From assembly GCA_021292165.1 (NCBI GenBank), contig CM037877.1, positions 217,785,350 through 217,849,349 on the forward strand: a stretch of DNA of 64,000 nucleotides, written 5' to 3'. The notes under the pieces were generated by a model. That model saw only the letters and a program-made list of their open reading frames with translations. It was not told the origin of the DNA and ran no database searches. Origin of the DNA: Shinisaurus crocodilurus (taxonomy: Eukaryota > Chordata > Lepidosauria > Squamata > Shinisauridae). This document shows, in pieces, positions 1 to 9,994 of this stretch. How positions within the stretch are numbered: the first letter of the stretch is position 1; each line of letters starts with the position of its first letter. A program made the position numbers and the translations under genes.

Positions 1-470
1 GCAACCTTTCAGACATTTTGGGTTTGGCTGCCTCTGCCTGCCTGTTTGGGGTTCCCAGCCTCCTCTGCCTGCCTGGTCTCTTCTTAACCAGTTCCACAGT
101 TTGAATTGTCCAAGACAAATGCCTCTGCCTGCCTGCTTTGGGGTTCCCCGCCTCCTCTGTCTGCCTGGTTATTTTGGGTTTGTCTGCCTGGTCTGTTCTT
201 GTCAAAATCAGTGGCAGAGTTTTGAGATAAAAAGGCACACTTGTGCCTAGAATTTATTTAAGCCACACATCTGAAGTAGCCTTATTTTGTTGGGGAAGAA
301 CCCCATTGATTTTAATAGGGACTCGTGGAGTCAGCTTTGGGAGTGACTCGGGACTCGGGACTCGTGAGTCACCATTTTGGACCAAGGACTTGGACTCGGA
401 CTCGAGACTCGGGTCCAAAGACTCGTGACTCGACTCGTGACTCGAGACCAAGGACTCTTCAACATCCCTG
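1..470. mobile_element. hAT non-autonomous element, GACTCG-rich family (cut by window start)
   Basis: The right end is rich in GACTCG/ACTCGAG repeats and finishes with CAACATCCCTG, the same terminus as the copies at 19766 and 31660. The left part, rich in CTGCCTGCCTG, matches the interior of the long copy at 31660-32189. The left terminus lies outside the window, so the target duplication cannot be tested; the candidate right-hand site is AGCTACAG. Confidence 0.7.
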
Positions 471-1329
471 AGCTACAGGCATATTATTTCTTCTTAGAGA
501 AAAGCCTCATTAATCAAATGGTCTGGAAATGCATCTGATCAGCTGTATCAAACCACTACTCATTAAGTAACAATGAAAAGCCAGCCCCAGTCAGTATTTG
601 CTTGTGTGTAGCCTCTAAACTCCACGTCTCCAAACACCGCAAATCCCACAGCTGAGGTCCTGCTCTCCACTAATACAGAACTCAACTTAAAGCTTCAGAG
701 CCCATATGGGAGGGGAATCAGAGAGGACAACAAAATGAACACACTTGGTGCATAATATTAAAGAGGAGGGGGGAAAAGTACTAGAACATGTTCTGTTAAA
801 TATGAGTGAGGCACTTTCAAGGAATATGTTTCACTGGTTGCTTTACAAGTATGTTGAGAAGTACAAGACAAAGAAGCTTTATTTTCTGCAGTAACTGGCA
901 AAGTCAGTGGAATGTCCAAGTCTTCACTCAATGTGAGTATTGCTCACATCATAACAACATAGCATTTGGCCCAAATGTGTGAATTTCTTTCTGGAGCTTG
1001 ATTGTAGGACAAACAGTAAGGCAAGGAAGTCTTGAGAAAGTTGGCCACTGTGATCAGATGTTGAAAGTGGAGCCTAAAAAGAGCCAGACACAAAGCCTGG
1101 GATAAATACAAAAGCAAAAAAAAACCAACACCTGGTGGAAAGTGAATCTAGGGGTGAGAGATGGCAGGACTTAGAAAGAGTGAGAACATGGACTTCGAGT
1201 TCATGATGTTCCAGTACTGGAGAGAAAAGGAGTGAAGTTGTGAAACACTAGCAATGGTGAAGGGGGGCTTAAGTAAAGGTGCATGAGTGGACCTCAATAG
1301 ATAGGATTTGTGGAAAGAAGATAATGATG
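471..1329. other. No gene or recognised repeat seen
   Basis: Mixed-composition DNA with only short random frames. I recognise no repeat family here. Confidence 0.4.
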
Positions 1330-1463
1330 CAGAGGGGGTAGGAAGCCCTCCAGGTGTTGTTGGACTGCCATTCCCATCATCCCTCACCATCAGCCACACT
1401 GGCTGAGGCTGATGGGAGTTGGAATCCAACAACATCTGGATGGCCACAGTTTCCCACCCCTCA
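1330..1463. mobile_element. Palindromic (foldback) MITE
   Basis: Two inverted arms (GGTGTTGTTGGACTGCC and GGAATCCAACAACATCTGG) meet near 1395 around AGCCACACTGGCT. Outer ends GGGGTAGGAA/TTTCCCACCCC are also inverted. This is a common amniote hAT-like foldback layout. Ends are approximate and no target duplication was found. Confidence 0.5.
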
Positions 1464-1496
1464 TACTACTATAACATGGAGCAGAAAATTCTAATG

Positions 1497-1626
1497 CAGT
1501 GTTCTCCAACCTTGGGTCCCCAGATGTTTTTGGCCTACAACTCCCAGCATGCCCCAGCCAGCGTAGCATGCAGGGAGTTGTAGGCCAAAAACATCTGGTG
1601 ACCCAAGGTTAGAGAATGAAATACTG
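1497..1626. mobile_element. Palindromic hAT-like MITE, CAGTGTTCTCCAACC family
   Basis: It starts CAGTGTTCTCCAACCTTGGG. Inverted arms carry CCTACAACTCCCAGCATGCC and its complement. It is the same family as 9286-9425 and 36831-36955. The right end is decayed and no target duplication is visible. Confidence 0.65.
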
Positions 1627-2983
1627 GAAGGCAAAAGGGTAGGATCTTTCCTATTCAAAGGTTGCTCCCTCTTTAACCCCTTCTGCTATGGTGTCCAGTT
1701 CCCATGAACAGACTTTCACTCACAGCTGCCATACTGCTCTTCATCTGAAGCTTGATTTACAGCACTATTGGCAGTAATATTCTTGAATGAGGGAAAGTGA
1801 AATCAAAGGCAACAAGAGAATCTGAGCACATTCTGTCCTAAATTACTTTTCTCTCAACATGTAATAATTGTTTTAGTATTGACCTCATCTTCAATAGGTG
1901 ATGGCCAGTGGGGTTATTGCTATTGATTAAATGATAGGCATGTCAGACAAGAGGTCATCCATGCATTAATAACATCATTATACATGTGCAGGTTCTGGGA
2001 CAGCCCAAGCAAATAATTAACAAATTGCTTCATCAGCAGGAAAACAATCAGACCCAGACAAATAGGACTCAAAAGGCTGCAACCATGTAAAACTTTGGCA
2101 AAGCTAAGAGACAGGAGATGGGTAGCATAACTTTATCTTCCAGTATTTCATAGGTAGAAACAGGGATGCTCTTGTAAGGTAAAACTTTTGTTTTCACAAC
2201 AAGGATCTCTGCCTGAGGGCTCTCCCCACATCATTAAACATTGTTGAAGGCTCTTCTCCCCATACAATGATGTATTGATTTACTCCCACAATGATTTAAA
2301 AGCAAAGAGAGTGATCATTGTCCTACCTCTAACATGATCACATTACCAGCAGCTCAAAACGATGGAAGATAAGTCTATCAATGGCTTCAAGTCATGATGG
2401 CTATGTCTGTGCTACTTTCAGGATCAGAGGCAGCATGCCTCTGAATTACTAGTTGCTCTGAATTAGATAAATATGCTTCCTTGAGAATTAACTGTATAAA
2501 AATCTATAGGATATACGTTAGAGAAAAAAATGTTCAGGATGGAGCATTAGTGTGAAATATAGAGCTTTGCTAGCCAAGGCAGTTAACCAGCTGTATCTAC
2601 TTCCACCAGTTTTGTTGCAGCATCAGATCTCTACACAAAGTTTTTCCTTTCCTGCCTTTCTGTACTTTCCACTACATAACCTCTAGGTGGCACTGTGGTA
2701 TAGCAGAATCATGCAATTACACAAGTAGTGAGTTGCACTCTGTTTTGGGATGGGAAAAAAATACTGGATTTTCCCTGCTCCAAAAATGCCCACAAAAGAG
2801 CTCTTAAAAAACAGAAGTGGAACTGGAGGGTGAAGACATCATCTAAGGCACCCTATATAACCATGAGTGAATGATGAGTGCACAATAAAAGCCTTGTGCA
2901 GAAAAGTGTATACTGCCACATCTCTTTCAGAAATCTAACATATGAGACAAAGCGACCCCTTGCATAATGCACCGTGTCCCTTC
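1627..2983. other. Low-repeat stretch, candidate conserved non-coding DNA
   Basis: No gene found. The part around 1860-2060 has high complexity and many homeodomain-type ATTA/TAAT cores, with no family-repeat signature. Conservation is only a guess from texture. Confidence 0.25.
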
Positions 2984-3108
2984 TTGGGTTGGATCCAGAC
3001 TTAGCCATACTTAGAGTAGACCCACTGAAATCCATGGGACTTCTAACATACATCCCATTTATTTTAATGGGTCTATTCTATGTATGAATAAGTCTGGATC
3101 CAGCCCAA
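2984..3108. mobile_element. Palindromic MITE, TTGGGTTGGATCCAGAC family
   Basis: The left end TTGGGTTGGATCCAGACTTA and right end TAAGTCTGGATCCAGCCCAA are inverted copies. The interior has the paired TAGACCCACTGAAAT / ATTTTAATGGGTCTA motif. No coding capacity. Confidence 0.6.
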
Positions 3109-4149
3109 TATATTTTTTTCTGGTGCCGCCATGGATTTGATCTTCTGCTGCAGTTTTTCCTTGGTGTGTCTCCCTCTGTAGCTTGTCATGCAAGCTCTAC
3201 CTGCTGAAATCCCCCACTTCTGTACAACTATTGAATGTTCAGGAGCCCTGTCCTCTTTTCCACTGGACCACCCTTGCTGGGATGAGTCATGCCTGCATGC
3301 TGTTGGACTCATGATTGGAGATGCACTAATGGGAAACGCATGTGACGTGTCTGCCTGTCATGCAGTCACAAAGCCTATTTCAGGAAATCCAGTGTCAAAA
3401 ACCATGAGGAACCCACTTGCATACAGTTGCATTGAGTACCTTACTCTTTTCACAAGGGCTGTCCACCTTTTTTCTGGCAAGGCTGCTATGCCTTAAGCAG
3501 CCACATGATAACACATGCATTCAGTAGATTTCCCTCACCATTTGCCTCTCCATTCTGGAAAATGCTACATTTCTTCCTTTAGCTGCTAAAAAAAAAGAAA
3601 GAAAGAAAAGGTAGAGGGTCGCTTCTACAGTACAAAGATGGCCACAGTACTTCTCACATCGATCAGCGATATTGTCCTTTAGATCGGGGAATTACACCAT
3701 ATAGCTATGACCATGAGGGGCATATTGCCTCTCTTACACATTACGTCTTCTGCACTTAGTCAGTCCTGCAGCTTAAGATTGACAAGTCATGCAGATAGAA
3801 CAGCTGTATATAGAGTTGCCACCAGCCTTCCTGTGTTTTTACTTGCTGCCTCTCCTGCAGAAATACAGCAAGTGAAGCTTTTCCATCTCTCTATCTATAC
3901 CAGCTGACGCATGTCTGCAGATCAGCCAGGTATTGCAGGCACAGGAAGAGCACCACTAACCAAAATGCATAGGAAAAATGCATAGTATTGGGAGAAATGT
4001 GCACAAAAATGCTTATGAACTTTCATGCAAACTTTTTTTTAAAAAACCAAGAAACTCAAAGTTCAGGTTGAACCAAATTTAAGATTGTAAAAATGAGAAA
4101 CTGAGAGAAACTGAAATTGACCTGTTTGACCATTTATTGCTACAGCCCA
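3109..4149. other. No gene; A/T-rich possible hAT remnant near its end
   Basis: About 3955-4085 carries the ATGCATA...AAAAATGC texture seen inside the TAGGGATG hAT copies at 56513 and 51424, so it may be a decayed relative. The rest is unassigned. Confidence 0.3.
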
Positions 4150-4600
4150 CTAGGGAATGGACATAAAGCAGAAGTAGAATATGTTTTGTATGCAGAGGGT
4201 TCTAGGTTTGATTCCATGCATCTCCAGGTAGGGCTGGAAAAGACTCCTATCTGAAATCTTAGAGAACTGCTGCTTATCTGTAGAGTAAACAATACAGTCA
4301 TGCCTTGGATTGAGAGCATAATTCGTTCCGGAAATGTGCTTGTAATCCAAAACACTCTTATATCAAAACGAAATCCCCCCCAAAAAAATTGTACAGAGAT
4401 TTTTAATTTAAGCCGTGCTACAGTACTTGTATTGCAAGACGTTGCTTGTATATCAAGTAAATAAATAAATAAATAAATATTTAAAAATTTGCTTGTCTTG
4501 CAAAACTGCTCTCAAACCAAGTTACTTGCAATCCAAGGTATTACTGTATTACTGGTATTACTGGTCTGACTCAATATAAGATAGTTCCCTATGTCTCCCC
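4150..4600 (+). mobile_element. tRNA-Ala-like SINE, split by a Tigger-like MITE
   Basis: The head resembles tRNA-Ala (TATGCAGAGGGTTCTAGG then TTTGATTCCATGCATCTCCA, with a B-box-like GGTTTGATTCC). It is followed by the CAGGTAGGGCTGGAAAAGAC body and, after the MITE at 4295-4546, by the GGTCTGACTCAATATAAG tail. Known reptile SINEs have this order. Non-functional as a tRNA. Confidence 0.6.
4295..4546 (+). mobile_element. Tigger/pogo-like MITE (copy 1)
   Basis: Ends CAGTCATGCCTTGGATT and AATCCAAGGTATTACTG are inverted, with TA on both sides (4293-4294 and 4547-4548). CAGTNATGCCT-type ends and TA duplication are typical of pogo/Tigger elements. No transposase. Confidence 0.8.
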
Positions 4601-4629
4601 CTGAAAAAAGAACACACAAAAATGACTAT

Positions 4630-4852
4630 TTTTATTTATTATTACATTTATATCCCATCTTTTTTTCCTTTTGCACGGAACCCAAAGCGACTTAATGGCC
4701 CTCCTCCTTTCCATTATATCCTCACAACAACCGTGTGAGGTAGGTTAAGCCGAGAGTCAGTGAATGGCCCAAAGCCACCCAGTCAGCTTCATGGCTGAGT
4801 GGGGACTAGAACCAGATCTCCTGAGTCCAACAGTCTAACCACTACACCACAC
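4630..4852 (-). mobile_element. MIR/CORE-type tRNA-derived SINE
   Basis: On the minus strand the order is tRNA-like head, a CORE-like segment (CCTACCTCACACGG region) and an L2-type tail ending in A/T-rich repeats. On the plus strand it reads CCTCACAACAACCGTGTGAGG. Same family as 13128, 42026, 42885 and 58116. Confidence 0.75.
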
Positions 4853-5843
4853 AATGTTGTGTAAGTAAAAGTTTTCTCTAAACCTTTGCTGCCATCTTAT
4901 GTTTGGGTCAGCTACCTTAAATGTCTTATAGCTCTGAATCTGAACATCCCTTTAGTGAAGACTCCTGCACCCCTGTCCTCTGCTGATTCCCTCATTAGCC
5001 CTATGCGAGTAACCTTGAGAAACACACTTGCTGTTTTCCCACCTGCTTGCTACTCCGCTAGCATCCTTTCCTGACACAAAGTTCTGACTACAGAGGCTGT
5101 CTGTGTGTGTTGTGAGGCTGAGTTAACGAGAGCAAAGTGTTCTAAGGATGAGAGATGAAAGACTCTTTAGAAGTTCAAAGCATTTCCATTGCTACCCTCA
5201 ATGTTACAAATACTAATAATCCAACTGCACTCCTCTCACCCCCACCTGTACCTTCCAAGTCATAAGACTGTGCTGTTAAACAATATAGCAAGTTAAGTGG
5301 CTCATTAGCTAGCTAGGAAGAGATTCTCCTGTGTTTGGTCTTTTGTTGTGTGTGACTGCATTTGAGAGAAGAAAAGATTGCAAAATTGGAGGTGACAGAA
5401 GGAAAAAGAGAGATTTGAGACTCAAAATTTCCCCTCCTCCATAAAAGTGATGAAACTTTGATAACTTCCAAGCCAGTGAAGTTGGCAAATGGATGTATAA
5501 AACATCAAAGGGTACAGAGAAGCAGGCCATGCTTGAGAATTCCAGCTTTAGCTAGCTGCTGTGTAATGCATAACCTCACACAGAAGAAAATTAATATGAC
5601 TTGAATGGCCTAGTGCCACAGACATGTGCCAGCATGCGTGCACCCGGTAGAAATAACAAACAATGCATAGCAAGTTGAGTGTGAGTCAGCAATGCAATAC
5701 TGCGGGGTAAAGGCCAATGGTATTTTATGTTGTTTTTAAGGCTCAGGAATCAATAGTCCAGTCATTGCTGCCGGTAAACTCTCACCAGCTGCAGTACTGT
5801 TTCACTTTTGGCCATGGCACCACATTTTCAAGAAGGTCAATGA
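4853..5843. other. No gene or recognised repeat seen
   Basis: Short random frames only; no family recognised. Confidence 0.4.
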
Positions 5844-6090
5844 GGCCGCAGTCCTATACACTGGCGTGCAGCAGAAGGTAGAGCTCACCAGATGTTTACG
5901 ACTTCAGCTCCCAGAAGAAGCCCCTACCAACATGGTCAAAGGTCAGGAATGCATGGAGCTGAAATCCAAACTATCTGGAGATCTACTTTTAATACACTAT
6001 TAAAGTGTCTGCTATACACACTTACCTTGGAGTAGGCCCCATTTACTTCAATGGCTTTTACTTCTGAATTAGACATGCAAAGGATTGCCT
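5844..6090. mobile_element. GCAATCCTATAC-type MITE, split by another insertion
   Basis: The left part GGCCGCAGTCCTATACAC continues after 6011 as CTATACACACTTACCTTGG and ends AAAGGATTGCCT, inverted to the start. This GCAATCCTAT palindromic family recurs at 6563, 19487, 50726 and 54761. Confidence 0.55.
5862..6011. mobile_element. Insertion with perfect 8-bp target duplication inside a MITE
   Basis: CTATACAC occurs at 5854-5861 and 6012-6019, directly flanking this 150-bp insert. Inside are inverted arms around CCAGATGTTTACGACTTCAG and CTGAAATCCAAACTATCTGG. An 8-bp duplication fits hAT; the terminal repeats are weak. Confidence 0.6.
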
Positions 6091-6257
6091 TGTAAGAAAT
6101 TTCAATGTTTCTTATGGATTTGGAGGGGATAGGCCTAAGAAGTAGGCTTATTGTGAGGAAAGAAAATATGTTTTAGGGTTCCTATTGTTTTGTTTCTTTG
6201 CTTGCTTTCTTGACAGCAACTCTATGATTCATTCTGAACTATCACCGCTGCCCACTA

Positions 6258-6521
6258 TGGGTTATTTAAAACACTGTGAGCCATGGCGCATGCCAGGCGA
6301 TTTTTGAATATTCAAGCCATGACTGCAGCTTGTCGTGTCATCTGAACCAGGGGACCATGGGTTATGCGAGGGTTAAACAACCCTCGCTTAACCCATGGTC
6401 TGTTTAACCCTTGCATAACCATGGTCCCTGGGTTAGGACAACTTGACAAGCCGCAGCTGCAGCTTGAATATTCAAAATGGCCACGGCACACACCGCAGCC
6501 CGCTGTAGCCTAAATAAGCCA
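6258..6521. repeat. Large imperfect palindrome (foldback), arms about 130 bp
   Basis: GGTTATTTAAAACACTGTG...TTTGAATATTCAAGC on the left mirrors GCTTGAATATTCAAAATGG...CTAAATAAGCC on the right. The centre is GTTAAACAACCCTCGCTTAAC with CCATGGTTATGC-type arms. Probably a non-autonomous DNA transposon; no target duplication identified. Confidence 0.65.
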
Positions 6522-6562
6522 TGGTGTACTGCTTGATCACCTGCACAGCATCTACGTCTTTA

Positions 6563-6696
6563 AGGGCGCAATCCTATGTATGTTGAGACAAAACAAAGTC
6601 CTACAGCTCTCAGCATTCTCCAGCCAGCATGGCTGGGTAGGGCATGCTGGCAGTTGTAGGACTTTTTTCTGTCTGAACATGCATAGGATGGCACTC
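6563..6696. mobile_element. Palindromic MITE, GCAATCCTATG family
   Basis: GGGCGCAATCCTATGTATG at the left and CATGCATAGGATGGC at the right are inverted. Inner arms are GTCCTACAGCTCTCAGCAT and ATGCTGGCAGTTGTAGGAC. Same architecture as 19487-19616. Confidence 0.6.
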
Positions 6697-6884
6697 TAAG
6701 AGAGATTAATCAGGTCTAGGTTTTTCTTCTGGAATGGAAATGCAGTGAAAGTTCTAAAACAACTATTAACAGATTTAAGTTGGACATCAAAACAAGTTTT
6801 TAAACTATTTTAGTAGTACTTATATAACTTTTCATGATATATTCAGATGTATCATAGCAGTAATTGATTCAGATGTATCATAGC

Positions 6885-7045
6885 CATAATCCCACAACAA
6901 CCCTCTAAGGTAGGCCAGTATGATTATACCCACATTGCAGACTGAAAAGGAAAAGGTTGAGAGTATTGTAGCTTGGCTACAGCCACTCAGTGTTTTCATA
7001 GCTGTGGTAAAATCTAAACTGGGAGTTTCTGGGTTTAGAGCTTAG
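6885..7045 (-). mobile_element. Old MIR-like SINE fragment
   Basis: On the plus strand it reads AATCCCACAACAACCCTCTAAGGTAGG, then a degraded A-rich segment and GCCACTCAGTG, the order of a reversed MIR. It is much more diverged than the CORE-SINE copies elsewhere. Confidence 0.45.
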
Positions 7046-7515
7046 AAGATATCAGAAGGGGAAGAACAAGAACACCACAAATAGTACACCGAAAGAAAAG
7101 TTGAGGCAACCCTCACAATAAGTTGCAGTCTGAACTGACATAATACAAAAATATATTTCATACAAAATAATATTTATTAAACAAAAAGTCCTAAAATATC
7201 CCCAAAACATACAGTAATCGTCCACAACTGGTATGTCCTCAGGAGACTGTATTGGGGTGTCACTGATGTGCTGAGTGAGCTTCAAAACCTCGACAGGCTC
7301 AACTCCAAATATTGTGTCAGGCTGAAGTTAACATGCTGAGATTGCCAACTGGCCAGACAGGAAACATAATCACTCCTGTGCCTTGAACAACAGCTTCATA
7401 TGCAGATGTTAGCAAGTGAAGTGTTTATTGCCATGGGGGTAAGCATACAAAGTCTGTAGATCAAGCTGCTGTTAAATGCATGGAAAAATTAGCCAGTAAA
7501 AATGTTAGCAAATTT

Positions 7516-7616
7516 AGGGTTGTATCCAGTTGGTTATATCCAATGTTAGTCTAACTTAAGTCCCATTCATTTCAATAGGTCTACTCTCAGTAGGACTAAC
7601 ATTGGATACAACCCTT
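7516..7616. mobile_element. Palindromic MITE, AGGGTTGTATCCA family
   Basis: AGGGTTGTATCCA and TGGATACAACCCT form inverted ends. Inner ATCCAATGTTAGTC pairs with GACTAACATTGGAT. The TCCCATTCATTTCAATAGG centre resembles that of the family at 2984. Confidence 0.6.
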
Positions 7617-7653
7617 ACAGATCAAACTTTTAATCACTGTACTTTACAGAAAG

Positions 7654-7683
7654 CACGTGTGCGCGCACACACGCACACACACA
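7654..7683. repeat. Alternating purine-pyrimidine tract
   Basis: CACGTGTGCGCGCACACACG followed by CACACA units gives about 30 bp of unbroken alternation, a sequence type able to form Z-DNA. Confidence 0.7.
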
Positions 7684-7826
7684 ATAAAAAGGTAGTTGTG
7701 TTGGCCATAAGAAAATGTCCAAAATCCATACCAGTGTAATACCCTTATTAGGACAATTGAAATGTCACCAAAAATGTTCAGGCTTTAGAGATCTCATCAT
7801 CAGGCAAGATATTACAAAAAGCAGGT

Positions 7827-7858
<32 letters not shown>
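7827..7858. repeat. (TG)n microsatellite
   Basis: Uninterrupted TG dinucleotides, about 16 units. Confidence 0.9.
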
Positions 7859-7859
<1 letters not shown>

Positions 7860-8235
7860 TAGGTTGATTTGATGTTGACATCATCGGGTTGGATTCAGAT
7901 TTAGGCATGTCCAAGTGGGCTGACTGAAGCAGACTTCTCTACCCCTCATCCCCACCCCATGGCAGTCTTTCCAGCCCCCTGAAAATGTTACACAAAGGGT
8001 TGAGGGACCCTGCTGAATGGGGTGAATCCCTGAAAATTGGGCAGAGGCACCATCCATGAGTGGAACCTTTCTGTTCACAGATGATGGATCCAAGCCATGA
8101 TGCCTGCATGGTCAGAGTCATAAGATGAAATGGGGGAGGAGGGTTTGCAGACATTCAAACTGGGTTCTACCAGGTAATGTCATGGTTTCACCTGGAGCTG
8201 CCCCCAGGACTGCTAGGGCAGTAGTGAACAGAAAG

Positions 8236-8345
8236 TAGATCTCCAAATGTTTTGCATTTCAATGCCCAGCATTCCTGACCATTGGCCACGCTGGCAGGAA
8301 GTTCTAAACTTCTGGTAGTTGAAGTTCAAAACATCTGGACATCTT
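8236..8345. mobile_element. Decayed palindromic MITE
   Basis: AGTAGATCTCCAAATGTTTTG and TCAAAACATCTGGACATC are rough inverted arms around GGCCACGCTGGC. Looks like an older member of the CCAGATGTT foldback group. Ends approximate. Confidence 0.4.
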
Positions 8346-8488
8346 CCTTGTGCCCACTCCTGCACTACGGCAAACAATGGCTGACAGACACACATCCATT
8401 TTGAAAATATAAAATGCAGCTGTTAATCAGAACTGTCTCCTTCCTGGGTGAAACACACAGGCTCCTTGATTGGTGGAAAACAAAAGTA

Positions 8489-8738
8489 CAGTCATGCCTT
8501 GGATTGAGAGCATAATTCGTTCCGGAAACATGCTTGTAATCCAAAACACTCTTATATCAAAATGAAATTCCCCCCAAAAAAATTGTACAGAGATTTTTAA
8601 TTTAAGCCATACTACAGTACTTGTATTGCAAGATGTCGCTTGTATATCAAGTCAATTTTTTTAAAATAAATATTTATAAATTTGCTTGTCTTGCAAAATG
8701 CTCTCAAACCAAGTTACTTGCAATCCAAGGTATTACTG
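8489..8738 (+). mobile_element. Tigger/pogo-like MITE (copy 2)
   Basis: CAGTCATGCCTTGGATT to AATCCAAGGTATTACTG with TA at 8487-8488 and 8739-8740. The interior is nearly identical in order to copies 1, 3 and 4. Confidence 0.8.
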
Positions 8739-9007
8739 TAGAGAAAAACTAGGCCGTCTTTATATTAACAAAGCTGGAGATAATTTTAGATGCTGTACTA
8801 GGGTAAAAGAAGCCAAAATTGATAGCTTTACCTAGTAGTTGGAGGGAACCAACCTTCAGAGAATAAAGTCCCAAGCCAGCCACACATGAAGCTGCTTTAT
8901 ACTGAGTCAGGCTACTGGTCTTTCTAGCCCAGTACTGTTTATTCTAGCAGGCAGCAGCTTCCCAGGCAGAAGACTTTCCTAGCTTCCTGGAATCCTTTAA
9001 CTTATAA

Positions 9008-9130
9008 GTGGGGCACCTTTTTCAGTTCAACAGCTGCATTCCCTTGTAGGTAAACATCTGGGGGCCACATGTCAGCACAATGGGCTGGGCCAAAGCAAAA
9101 AGTGGATATGGCCAAAACAACATCTGTGCC
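9008..9130 (+). mobile_element. hAT fragment of the GGGGTGCAGAACC family
   Basis: GTGGGGCACCTTTTTCAG...GGGGGCCACATGTCAGC follows the order seen at the left end of the 53644-54673 element (GGGGTGCAGAACCTCTTTCAG...GGGGGCCCACATTCC). A short left-end piece only. Confidence 0.35.
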
Positions 9131-9285
9131 CCATTCTCACACTCATCCCTCCATCTAAACAGTCCCATTCTTCACAGAAACAGGATCAGGCTGCTTTGCT
9201 CAGTGCTGAGAAGGGGGATTCTCTTTCTCAGCACCCAGCGTGAAAACAGTGAGATGCCCATTGAGGAAGATAAGTTTAACTAGAG

Positions 9286-9425
9286 CAGTGTTCTCCAACC
9301 TTGGGTCCCCAGATGTTTTTGGCCTACAACTCCCAGCATGTCCCAGCCAGCATAGCATAGCTGGCTGGGGCATGCTGGGAGTTGTAGGCCAAAAACATCT
9401 GGGGACCCAAGGTTGGAGAACGCTG
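9286..9425. mobile_element. Palindromic hAT-like MITE, CAGTGTTCTCCAACC family
   Basis: Near-perfect palindrome running from CAGTGTTCTCCAACCTTGGG to GTTGGAGAACGCTG. Flanks AACTAGAG (9278-9285) and AACTAAAG (9426-9433) match at 7 of 8 bases, an 8-bp hAT-type duplication. Confidence 0.8.
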
Positions 9426-9498
9426 AACTAAAGGCACTGGGCTGGGGACCTTATGCATATAATGCTTGTGCACTCTGCTACTGAACTATGGTCCTCCC

Positions 9499-9994
9499 TG
9501 TGAGATCGACTGAGGATCGGAGCTTACCCAGCAGTGACCCACAGTACCACAGATGGAAAGAGGAGAGAGCAGGAATGTAGAGCTAAAGCATTTATTCATT
9601 GTAGGCCCAATAGTGCACAGAAAAAGCAAGCAATGCAGGCATCTCTTATGCAGAAGAGATGACTCTGTCTCACACTCTCACTACATCATTGCAGAGGCAG
9701 AGTTGTCCAGTGAAGAAGAAGATGACAAGTGAAGTGAAGTGATCAGGTCAAGTCTGGAGTCAGGTCTAAGTCTAGTCTGAAACACGACAGAGTTGCCTTC
9801 ACCTTTATAGGGAAAACCTGTACCTATAAATAGGATATTACTCAACAATTGTTCAACACCTGCAACAAATAAGCAACACTTATATAACTTGTTGTCTTCC
9901 AAATATCACCAGACTGAGTAATAGAAACCTTGAGACCATGTCAGGACACATTTTGCATCCCATCCGCTTTTGCACCCTATACCAAAACCTAACA
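9499..9994 (-). mobile_element. Candidate solo LTR
   Basis: The segment begins TGTGAGATCGAC and ends CCTAACA, so read on the minus strand it starts TGTTAGG and ends CTCACA, the TG...CA form of an LTR. Minus-strand signals are in the expected order: CCCTATAAAGG (about 9803-9813) as a TATA-like box, then GAATAAATG (about 9588-9600) as a polyadenylation signal. Flanks CTCCC and TTCCC match at 4 of 5. No internal coding region is present, so whether it came from a Ty3/gypsy element or an endogenous retrovirus cannot be told. Confidence 0.5.

Larger units (their letters stand above)
8883..9505 (-). mobile_element. tRNA-Ala-like SINE, interrupted
   Basis: The tail half (GAAGCTGCTTTATACTGAGTC) lies at 8883-9005. 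The tRNA-like head reappears at about 9436-9498 (GGGGACCTTATGCATATAATG, then CTACTGAACTATGG). About 420 bp of other repeat material separates them, including the foldback MITE at 9286-9425. Confidence 0.55.

Noticed and set aside
4165..4240. Possible tRNA-Ala gene
   Set aside because: The tRNA-like head is diverged, lacks a complete cloverleaf and continues into a SINE body.
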